The notes under the pieces are model-generated. The model saw nothing but the letters and a program-made list of their open reading frames with translations. It was not told the origin of the DNA and did not search any database. From Oscheius tipulae (Eukaryota; Nematoda; Chromadorea; Rhabditida; Rhabditidae), in the NCBI GenBank assembly GCA_037178975.1, contig JASJZH010000002.1, positions 5,197,501 to 5,261,500 on the forward strand: DNA of 64,000 nt, written 5' to 3'. The first letter of the stretch is position 1; the number at the start of each line of letters is the position of its first letter. Positions 12,143 to 21,291 of this stretch are shown here, in pieces. The position numbers and the translations under genes are program-made.

Positions 12143-13438
12143 TTAACCACTCCTATCTACCTGAATCTCTGTGACTTTGTGCGGGGTCTCGATGGCGGAG
12201 ATGTCCTCATCCAGGGCCAGGGATACTGTAGCAAAGTCCGAGATGGCAGACTCTTCCAGAATAACGGCTGACTCTTCATGATGCTGGAAAAGAGTCGATG
12301 TTATGTAGAGACACTGAACAGACCGTATGATCATCACGAATGGCATCATCCAACTGTCGTGTGGCTTCCTCGATGTCATGTTCAGTCTGGCCCCTATAGC
12401 CTGATCCACCTTGTGCTAGTGGAACGTTGTCGACTTCGATCACTTTGTGCAGCTTCTCTGTATCCATAGGTTGAGGAGAAGGTGGGTTCTGTTCGATGAC
12501 AGAATGATCCTTGGAGTTCCTCTTGGCCTCGATCTGTCTCACTGCTTCCTCTGCCACATGTTTGGCTCTAGCTTTCTCCGAACCGTACTCTTCCACTGGA
12601 GTTTCAACTGTCTTCTCGTTCATATCACACTTTGGCAGCTCCTCAGCTCTGAGAAGAACCTGCTGTGGCTCGTAGGAATGGGTGTGATGGTGCATATAAT
12701 TCGTGTTGGCCACCGAAGGCTTGGCCCAGATCGAAGTCTCCCGATGACTCGAAGCCTCTGATGTCCCCGAACTTCTCCGATGATCATCCGGCACATCGAT
12801 CGGCGACTCGCGAGAATTCTCATTCTGGAAACAATTCACTTCTTTGACTCATATTTTCTCATGCTTTGTTGCCTTTCGAAGTGGCGCCGCGAAACTAATA
12901 ACAACTAAAATGATTCCAATGTTTACAGAGAGAATTGGTATTGATCTGAAGAAGCGCGCTCGACGTGGGAGTTTTGTCCGTTCGCCTTGCGAACTATACT
13001 GTCCTAGACCCAGTAAAAGTAGTAACACTCCTATTGGAGCTGTCAAAAGTGTTCTTTGAGCAGGACAAGGGCATAAACTGACTCTAGAGAATGATGATGA
13101 GAATCAATCTATATTCTTCTGAGAAGTATCTGCCCTACCAAGATTCGTGCATTTTAGACAAACTCACATGTTCTTCAGTGTTTGGACTGGAAGTATCTTC
13201 TCTCGAGGAGGATCCAACTGACACGTTTTCCTTGTCTCTTCTCTCTCTAGGAACCTTGATCTTTCTCGTAGAAGGCATTGGGACCAAGTGGACGGGACGA
13301 CAGTCTTCGTCCTGTTGCTAAACTGACTCTCTGTTATGAAATAGAACAAGGACTGACCGTCTCGACTTCATTCGGCAGATGATTATCGTTGAGCCGGGCT
13401 TGAGCTTGGGCTAGATCGTAGGATTGCTTGTTTCCCAT
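12143..13438 (-). CDS. Putatively N-myristoylated acidic protein, unknown family
   Basis: Four phase-0 exons (13358-13438, 13168-13311, 12324-12824, 12143-12283) give 288 residues. The protein begins MGNKQS, a good N-myristoylation signal (Gly2, Ser6), so it is probably membrane-tethered from the cytosol. The rest is hydrophilic and mostly disordered: a basic patch around residues 38-50 (STRKIKVPRERRDK), a Ser-rich stretch, a His cluster (MHHHTH), a helical Ala/Glu/Lys segment (KARAKHVAEEAVRQIEAKR) and an acidic C-terminus. I recognise no domain. The intron between exons 2 and 3 is 343 nt; a small extra exon inside it cannot be excluded, because a short open frame sits near 12970-13020. Product class is inference; the exon chain is well supported. 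Confidence 0.6.
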
Positions 13439-14960
13439 TCTGAAAAGCGTGTACAGTGGAAGAAGAAGCAGTAGAGGGAGAAGGAGACAAGATACATAAA
13501 GAAGGAGAGCATCAGAACGATATGTTTGCCGATTGGACAAACCTATGGGCAAATAGCAGCAAAGAAACTGTGAATCAGGTGATAGAGAGGGACTGTGGGA
13601 AGAAAATAAATGAATCCACCGAGATTATATTACGGTCCGAGGGGCTACGGGGCGCTGCCGGCGAGGCCAGTGACTCAGAACGGAATGCGAAAACGAAACC
13701 ACGTCAGCCTGGAAGGAGAGACCGGGACTTCTTACACAATTGCAATTAAGTGAACCCCAAGAAATTAGAAAAAAGTAGAAGAATGGGAACATTAGGCTTT
13801 TCTCAGAGGGACAAGACGATCATTCACTCACTCGATACACAAACAGGATCCAAAATTACTGTTCAGCAAAGTGCGTCTAAGAACCCACGCGTTGAACTGA
13901 AGTTGTTGTGAGACTAATCAAAAACAAATATTTTTCGCCAAGGAGGTTAGCAAATAGCTCAAGGAGGAAATTGAAGCGGTTAGGAAGTTCTGTAGGACGG
14001 AAATAGAACCTTATCTGCGGCGACTGTTGACCAGGAGTGAGTCAAAGTAGCTCGTTGAGAGCAGCGGATTGCATTGCTTTGACGCACGAGACAGGAGAAT
14101 TATTCACAAAGAGAGATTCAGATTTCTTCAACAACAAACAGGCTTTTTACGGGTAGAGAACAATCACGTGGGACCTAGTCTGTGCAGCTATTCTCTTCTT
14201 GTAAGATAGTCAAACCTCGCCGGTACTGTCTCACCGTCAATCAAACACCAAGAGAATACGGGAGAAATTCGTCTTTGTGTTGGCTTTTCGATACCGGATA
14301 GAATACGCAAGATATCCGTCGGATATGATTTAAAAAAATACGCAAACTGCGGAACACTCGGAGTAGAGGCGCTAAACGATAAAGTAAAAGCACACATATT
14401 AGATGATCCTCGGGCAAACATGCCAAGATAAGGGACAGGAAGAAGTGCGGGAGAAAGACCACCCGCAGGGAGAGTGAAAGAGGTGGCGGGAAGAAAGTTT
14501 GATTGGCCTTCGGAGGTACAAAAACAGCTGATAGTGGTGGTGGTGGTACCTACTTCGACAAACGACCATCTTCAAAACAACAATTTTGATAAGGATGACG
14601 AGGAGAAAGATCGCAAAATGATGAACTGGCTAGGTGTCGCGTGACAAAAGTGAGAAGAATAAGCCGTGTCGGAAATGCAACGGTCTTTGTTCGGGAGATC
14701 TGTCCCAGCGATAGACTGGGGCGTGAAAATACACCCTTTGAGAAGAAGGCAGAGCTTCCTCTTCCCTGCCCACTTTGATATTGGTCATCGATGACACAGT
14801 CAAGATAAACACGTCCTTCCCACACCATTCCTGGCAGAACAAGCAGTGTTATGTCTGGGGGCTCCAGTCAAACATAGGGATCTGAGTCTTCCGCGAGAAA
14901 CCCAATAGAAATTCATTTGACAGTTTGAGAGAACTATGGGAGCAAAAGGGAACGGAACGG
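13439..14960. other. Intergenic, no gene recognised
   Basis: Open frames on both strands (13456-13749 plus, 14188-14842 minus) have no recognisable features. The stretch lies between the start of the myristoylated-protein gene and the 3' end of the APMAP-like gene, and may hold the promoter of the former. Confidence 0.45.
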
Positions 14961-16452
14961 TCACAGGTCGACGCGTCCAATGAAGAGCGCGTGGTAACTG
15001 CCAAGGTAGAGCGTCCGGCCGGACGAGGTTACCTGAAAACAGGCTAAGAATTGAATCTGCGTCTACCTGAGAAACGTCCGAAATCATTGTTCCTTCCTGA
15101 TCGTGCAGGGAGCCGATAATCTTGCCGTTCAGGTCCAACTGGACAATGAGAGCATGAGGAGGCTTGACTTTCGGGAAGAACCAGAGCCAGAATTTGCCGG
15201 GGACCAGCTAAAAGATAATTCCTCTGGCATCAAATCTCTTCTCACATCAATCAACACTTGACGAACTGTATCATAAGGAGCAATCATGTCAACCAGCGAT
15301 GGTTTCCCAGCCCTCCTGATCCCAGCCAATCCAACCCAAAGCGAGCCGTCTTCAGCCAGACGAATGTTATCTGGGAGGCCGGGAAGATTCTCAGCAAAGG
15401 TGGTCATTTTGCCCGTTGAGAGGTCGATCCTAAACTGTTATTACGTGTCAATCAACGGAACAGGGGTACTTGTGGATACGGGCCATTGCACATTCGGCCA
15501 CGAGGACAGCCGACTTATCAGGGAGCAGTTGGATGCCGTTGGCAAAGTTCAATCCCGTAGCGAGGACTGTCGTCTTCTTTGTGGAGATCTGGTGACGGAA
15601 GACGCTGAAATTTGTATCTTTCCATAGACCAGAACTGCGAGAAAACGTACCGTCCGTCTCCAGCCATGCTCAGAACCACATTCATAAAATGTCTTCTGTC
15701 CCAGTTCCATGAGCTGTCTGTGAAAAGAATCTCATCTTCGCTGAGCACCTCTACATCATTCAGGAATCGAGGGGCATGACCGTCAATAGGGACTTTAGCA
15801 TTGATGACTTGTCGATGTGACCCTGAACGGGAGGGTTACTGAAGAAGATGAAAGATACCGGTATCAAAGTCGACAAGGTAGATTCCGAGGTAGGCGTCTG
15901 CGACGACAAACTCTTTGCTGTTCAGTCTTCTCATGCCAAGAGGACGACCGCATCTTGCTTCGGATTCGAAGTTTCCTTCAAAAGAATATCTATAAAAAAA
16001 GTTTAATAGCCTACCGCAATTCTTCTGCTTCGTGAACCTAACAGACTTCACAATCTTTCTGTTGTTGATCTTTACTACTCGACCATCGTAGAGACTTGTA
16101 TAAATATCGTCTGAAAGAATCTAATGAGATTTAGAGCCGAGAAAACCCGCCTCCTTCGACGACAATCGACTCCGGACCATCGATTTTGTCTTTTAGAATG
16201 TAGCTGGTCTTCTTGGCCAGGATGTTGTTCGGCTCGAGAGCTCCTGTGAACTCGGGAGGTGAGGGAAGACTGAAAAGGCTGTTTGAAATATAGAGATTGT
16301 CTTACCTATAAACCTGAGCATCTAGTTTCTTTCCATTGTATCGAATAAACAGCGCTCCCCAGGAAAGTAACAGTCCACTAAAAGTGTTTGGTTTTTTAAA
16401 AGAAGTATACTCACACCAAACCAAGTTTAAAGAGACTGCCAACAAAAGCCAT
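14961..16452 (-). CDS. APMAP / strictosidine-synthase-like beta-propeller protein
   Basis: Ten exons (16415-16452, 16306-16377, 16151-16269, 16015-16110, 15859-15975, 15651-15822, 15470-15604, 15246-15429, 15067-15207, 14961-15032) close to 381 residues. A single N-terminal membrane anchor (about residues 11-25, LLLSWGALFI) precedes a six-bladed propeller. Family landmarks in order are GPESIVVEG, YDGRVVKI, CGRPLGMR, VADAYLG, ILFTDSSW, LNFANGIQL, LPGLPDNIR and LYLGSYHALFIG. Adipocyte plasma membrane-associated protein (416 residues in human) is a type II membrane protein with arylesterase-like activity. Strictosidine synthases share the fold but plants use it differently. The intron between exons 3 and 4 begins with GC, not GT (donor GAG|GCGGGT at 16150). 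Substrate is unknown. Confidence 0.92.
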
Positions 16453-16730
16453 AGATTGAAAACTTGTTGTTTCCTTACACAAATAGAAGAGGAAACTCAA
16501 GTAGGAACAAATAAACAATTGCCGAGGTTAGATAAGCAGGTGGCCTTTGGGGTATTGATCTGAACGGCACCGAGATGGTCGAGAGAGGTCACTCATTAGA
16601 GTTTGAGATGAGATCAGGCCAGTTTTCGACTAATTCGGAGGTGTAAAGTTTAGTAGGACTGCAGTCGAAAGAGTTTTGGAACATTCAACAGTCTCCTTGG
16701 AATCAAACACGGACTCCTTTGATAGGTTGT

Positions 16731-16764
16731 ATGCCTACGATGTGGTCTTGACCAAGGAGGAGAA
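16731..16764 (+). repeat. Perfect 34-bp copy of part of the TIL-gene exon 2
   Basis: Bases 16731-16764 are identical to 17034-17067, inside exon 2 of the TIL inhibitor gene, in the same orientation and 303 bp upstream. Sequence on either side of the copy is not related to the gene, and the copied frame meets a stop three bases later. It is therefore a short duplicated segment, not a second gene. Confidence 0.85.
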
Positions 16765-16936
16765 TCTGTAGACAAATATCTTCTTTGGAAGATCCGAGAC
16801 TAGCAGTTAGTATCTCTATTTTTAGCTGTTTAGTGGCCGCCTGTCCCTATTACTATTCTGCCATAGAAGTTGGGTTAAAAGGGCGAACAAACCGGTGTCC
16901 CGCCCCGTACTGTCCCACTTAGCACCTTATTGTGAC

Positions 16937-17283
16937 ATGCGCGCCGTTCTTCTGCTCGTAAGTTGCCTTCAAAAGTAACCTCGAACTACCTGCTAGGTCC
17001 TTCTTCCCATCTGTTTCTGCGACGATGCGGACAATGCCTACGATGTGGTCTTGACCAAGGAGGAGAAGTTGGAGAAACACGATTGTGACTTAATCTTTCT
17101 TTCCCTAGAAGTTATTAATTAGGCAAGGAGAACGAGGTTTGGATGGACTGTGCCTCATGCGAACAGAAGTGTGAAGAAGAGCCGCAGAAATGTCCTCGAA
17201 TCTGTCAGCCAGCTCGCTGTCATTGTCCAGCTCACAAGGGGTACAAGAGAACGGCTAGCGGTGATTGTGTTTCGAAGTGCTGA
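16937..17283 (+). CDS. Secreted TIL-domain (trypsin inhibitor-like) protein
   Basis: Three exons (16937-16957, 16997-17084, 17123-17283) give 89 residues. Residues 1-16 are a signal peptide whose first intron falls after seven codons. A short acidic linker leads to one TIL domain with all ten cysteines. The first cysteine is created across the second splice junction (T|GC), which fixes the exon model, and the cysteine-rich core includes CASCEQKCEE, CHCPAHKGY and a terminal CVSKC. TIL domains usually inhibit serine proteases; nematodes secrete many of them, for immune, cuticle or sperm-related roles. The reactive-site loop lies between cysteines 5 and 6, but target specificity is not inferable. 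Part of exon 2 is duplicated upstream at 16731. Confidence 0.88.
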
Positions 17284-18077
17284 GAGTTTTATAAAGCATT
17301 TGACTACCTTGTTCATTGATGGATTTTGATACTGGTATGAACAGAATCCCCTACTTACCCACTTTGGTCAGAAAGAGTCTTTGACATTGGAAATGCAGAG
17401 GAGAGAGACAGAGTAAGACCACGAGATTTCACATGTTCTCATGACCAGTCCTTTACTTTTATAACTGTATCATTTCGCTAGCTGACATCTCTGTCTGATT
17501 GTCACTGTGACTAGAAAAGATCTGCGAGTATATAAGAAAAGGAAGAGTTGGTTTTCTATCATTTCTCATTTTGGTACCATCGCGAACTTTCGAAGTCTTG
17601 TTGCAGCAATTATCGGAACATTTCTAATTAAAAAGAGCAGCAACAACGCTTTTGTTGCAAAAGTTTTGTATTTTGCAAACAAGAATACTTAAGCTTTTGT
17701 TTAGGTGTTCTCCTTTTGTTCTCCTCGACCACCAACTCCACTGCCAAAAGTAAGCGTGCTCCATTTCATCGAACTACAGCTTTTTTACCTTCAAACGACA
17801 ACAATATTGAGAGATCTCTCTATCAATAATTTCTTTATTTCCTTGTTTTTATCACGTAGAGTGCAGTTCTAATCTTCGATGGCGGGCGCCTAACCGCTAT
17901 TGATTGAATAGCATTTGTCTTTCTCAAATCACAACAAATTTTTGCACAGTTTTGCGCTATCTCTGTGTCATTCTAGTCACTAGGGTGTTCCGTTTCTAGC
18001 GGTTTTCTCCCCTTTTCTGAGTTGAGACTCTTTCTGATCTATTGGTTATTCAGAAGCCCAACACAACCATTTTAGCA
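17284..18077. other. Intergenic between TIL and aquaporin genes
   Basis: AT-rich, with T-runs and no credible exon. An AATAAA-type string is absent just after the TIL stop. The stretch upstream of 18078 presumably holds the aquaporin promoter or splice-leader site; tttagcaATG precedes its start. Confidence 0.4.
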
Positions 18078-19167
18078 ATGCTCGACTTGGTCCTTGGAGA
18101 TCCTCTGGGAACAGTCGTTGCCTTCTACATCTTGGTCTTCAGTGCTGCCGAACTTGCCAGAAATGTAAGTTATTGGATTTCACCTGTCAATTGAAACCAA
18201 AAGAATCCTTTCAGGCAGTTGACGCAGTCGCTCCTCTCTCGCTCCGAGTCTACCTCTATGAGGCCATCGCCACAATGACCATGTGCCTTTGTGTCTTCGA
18301 GAACGGATTCATGTTGGCCTACGGCTACATTCCTTTCTTCCTCACGGTGGCAGTTGTTTTGGCTCTAGGTGCTCGATACAATCGCGGAGCCCAAGTGTCT
18401 CCTTTGGCCAGTTTCGAGTCTCTTTATTACGGAGTCGGAAAGTAAGGCACTGCATCCTTTTAGATATATTTTTGTTCAGTACGGGAACGATTTTCGGCCT
18501 TCTATTCTCTCAACTGATTGCCGCCGTTGGTGCCTTCATACTGGTCGGACAAATTTGGCTCTTCTCCCAAGACTACCTAAAGTTCCATAAGGGAAAAGTT
18601 CAGACAATCACCGATTGTCACATTAGCTACAAGGTGGGTCCCTTCGCTTTAGTTTTAACTATATTCCAGGTTCCCTTCACGTACGTGGTCCTGTTCGAGT
18701 TTGTGGCTTGTGCTCTGCTCCGAGTTCTGGTTCCTCTTTTCAGCAGAACCCTCCCCGACATGGTTCGAATGGTCGTCATTCCTGCCTTTGTGTCTGGAAT
18801 GATCACTAGCTGTGAGTTTTGTCCCTCAACATAGAAATTCCCACATTTCTAGCTATCTATCTGCTCGGAGCTGCAGGTCTCAATCCTGTCGTCGCATCCT
18901 GCCGTCTGATTGCTTGCGGTGGTATCGACAAGCAGTGGTTTGTGTTACTCTACTGGGTAAGTCTTATTCTTTTTGTCTTTTGAACAGTTCCCATTCAAGG
19001 GTATCTCAACTGCCGGTTTCTTGTTCGGAGCAATGGTTTCGCGCTACCTGTTCCCGGCTCAAACCAAGGGCAAGAAGGCATCTGAGAAGAAGGAAGAGAA
19101 ACCGAGAGTGGTTCCAAAAGGAATCAAACAGAAGGTTGAGAAGAGACAGAAGAAGAAAGCAGACTAA
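18078..19167 (+). CDS. Unorthodox aquaporin, AQP11/12-like
   Basis: Six exons (18078-18164, 18215-18441, 18480-18633, 18670-18811, 18853-18956, 18988-19167) give 297 residues. There are six predicted transmembrane helices and two half-loops. The first half-loop reads GAQVSPLASFE, where the NPA box is replaced by S-P-L. The second reads GLNPVVASCR, giving N-P-V. This degeneracy, the FVLLYW segment and a Lys-rich cytosolic tail fit the AQP11/12 (super-aquaporin) group, whose members sit in intracellular membranes and conduct water or glycerol; nematodes have several such genes. A TRIC cation channel was considered because of the size, but the paired half-loops favour an aquaporin. Introns are 31-50 nt, the last being only 31. 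Confidence 0.78.
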
Positions 19168-19449
19168 AGGTCGTTAAACTGTAGGAACTATCATGTGTGC
19201 CTTATGATCTTGTGATACGATGTAATTGATGGGTATATTTGGCCAAGTGAACCGTATTTCAATCTCCTAATTAATTGTAGTTTAGTGTCAGTACCAGACT
19301 TGAGTATTGAAAAGAAAAACAAGAACACCGCGAGAACTTTGAGATCAAACTGGAAGAAACCAATTGGCGCTTCCTCTAGCCCATCTGCTGCTTTGAGGCG
19401 TCGCCTAGGCAACCTCTCTTTCATCGCATACCTATTTACTAATTTTTGA

Positions 19450-20251
19450 ATGGAAACTAGTCCTTCTTCTAAAGATCCCTGGGCAGCAATCGGTTAGTTA
19501 ACTCTGCTTCAGCTCTATTTCTCTTTTAGACTCTCTGTGTGAGCCGCTAGTCGATGCCAGGACCACACTCTTCGACGCGCTGCAAAAAGCCCTTCCAGTC
19601 ATTTTGGAGGAAAGTCTGGAGAGTGACGAGGCCAAAAAACGACTCCCCCAGATGGTCAAGATCTCTCGTCTTCTGATTGAGCATCTTCTGACGACACAAC
19701 AACAACTGGTTCAGGACAAAAGGGGTCTTTTAGAGAAGAACGAGCAGTTGAAGGCGATGCAGAAGGAACTGACCAACGAGATTTTGGCTAACGACAATTG
19801 GACTTTTTACAAGGTTAGATCCATATATTGTTCTTTAAATGGTCCATAAGGGACATTCGGAGTCAATATCTACAGTAACCCAAAGCCTATTATCCTTGAC
19901 ATGCTTAAAGTTGGCAAGTCGAAATTTATTCCGAGAGTAGACACTTTTCAAAAGTTTCACGGAACCTGGTTTTTCCTTAGGGAAGTGCGCATTCTTCCGG
20001 TTGTATCACGGAAACAAAGCATTTCTGATCCATAGTTCTATATACATTCGGAACCAGCTCGAAGAGATCTATCGTTTGAGGTCAACTTCATTTTGTCCAT
20101 TATGATCCCATTTAACCAAATAATTTAGTGCGAGGCGTGTCAGAAGATTTTTGTGAGTGAGAAGTTCCTTCAAGTACATCTGGAGAAGAGACATCCGCAA
20201 GACAAGGAGAACAAGGGAAAGAATCAAGTAAAACGGCTCAGACATATTTGA
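19450..20251 (+). CDS. DZIP1-like protein (N-terminal helices + C2H2 finger), short form
   Basis: Exons 19450-19492, 19530-19813 and 20129-20251 give about 150 residues if translation runs to the TGA at 20249-20251, which overlaps an AATAAA (20251-20256). The middle exon has the DZIP1 N-terminal pattern: an amphipathic helix (KISRLLIEHLLTTQQQL) running into a coiled coil. The third exon has a single C2H2 finger (CEACQKIFVSEKFLQVHLEKRH). DZIP1 and DZIP1L act at ciliary basal bodies and transition zones and are normally more than 700 residues, so this is either a truncated relative or the first part of a longer gene. A GTAAAA donor at 20228 could instead join it in phase to the next entry. The second intron is 315 nt. 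Confidence 0.5.
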
Positions 20252-20301
20252 ATAAAGTTCATCGATTATTTGTTTTTCTTCCCGATTTTTGATAAGATAA
20301 G

Positions 20302-21291
20302 CAGAAAAAACAAGCCATTCTTCCAAACAGCAGTGCTTCGACTGTGGTGTCTTTTTCTTCTGGCTGTTCTTGTTTCATCGGATGGACCCTCCTTCAAGGA
20401 CAGCATTCTAACTCATTCCACCTGTGCCAAAGAAATATTGAAGTGTGGAACTGTTCCGGCCAAGGGGACTCATGTCACGACTGTATCGGAACCATACTGA
20501 AGGTAAACTTTTGTTTTATTTTGGAAGAGGGGTGCAGTTAACTGTTCACAAGTCTAAGACTATGAGTCTTTCAGCTAAGGAAGATCTTCTGGATGCCACA
20601 GTGACGCTGGACGACGGTTTGTGAACCGAACGATTATCAGCATCCGAATTTCAACATCTCATTGAAATCCCTTCTCTTTCCAATGAAGTCTAGGTGATAT
20701 CGTCGGTCGTCCCCAAACCGAATCCAACATCGATCCAACTCTTCGCTTTTATCATAAATGTGACGTCGAGGAGAAGAATGTACTTTTGCTGTAAACTAAT
20801 ACGAAAGAATATTTCAGAAGGGAAACTACCGAAAGTTCGCTATCCGCTACAATCACACCTACGTAATTCTGGGACGTGTCTCTCGTCGAACCTTCGACTC
20901 CGGAATCCTGAATTTGAAACTCATCTATCCGAAAGAGACGGTGGTGGAAGTTCGAGGTCCAAAAGCCTGTCAAAAACCATTAGCTTCGATTCATTCAAAA
21001 AAAAAAAGTAAAGACTGTATCTACAATGATAGGAAATCACAGGAAATATTTTTGATGGGCTCTTTCCTTTTTTCAGTTGGTGGTCTTCTCGTCGGACTTC
21101 TTATCCTCGGTCTCCGGAATCTGTTCCTGATTTTTCTTCAGTTTCGACAGGATTGGAGCTGCCGGATGACACATGGTGTCCGCCTAAAGAATTTCTTTTT
21201 TCTGTATTTCCCTTCGTGGTCGACCTGCGAAAACCGTCGAATATTGGATGGGAGAAGATGGAGAGGATTAGTCTCGATAGTCAATGATTGA
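20302..21291 (+). CDS. Cysteine-rich membrane protein, unknown family (5' end unresolved)
   Basis: Exons 20302-20502, 20580-20616, 20694-20779 and 20818-21291 join in phase (266 codons). No ATG precedes the first recognisable segment in its frame, so either an upstream exon is missing or it continues from the DZIP1-like gene. The visible protein has a hydrophobic Cys-containing stretch (VVSFSSGCSCFIGW), a Cys-rich loop (CQRNIEVWNCSGQGDSCHDC), a beta-rich region and a clear membrane helix (about 21066-21150, GGLLVGLLILGL). The topology of two hydrophobic ends around a disulfide-rich loop recalls BK-channel beta subunits, but no diagnostic motif proves that. The last 35 codons may lie beyond a further intron. 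Confidence 0.45.

Noticed and set aside
18078-19167. TRIC-type cation channel
   Set aside because: The two half-loops SPL and NPV and the helix order fit an AQP11-like aquaporin better.
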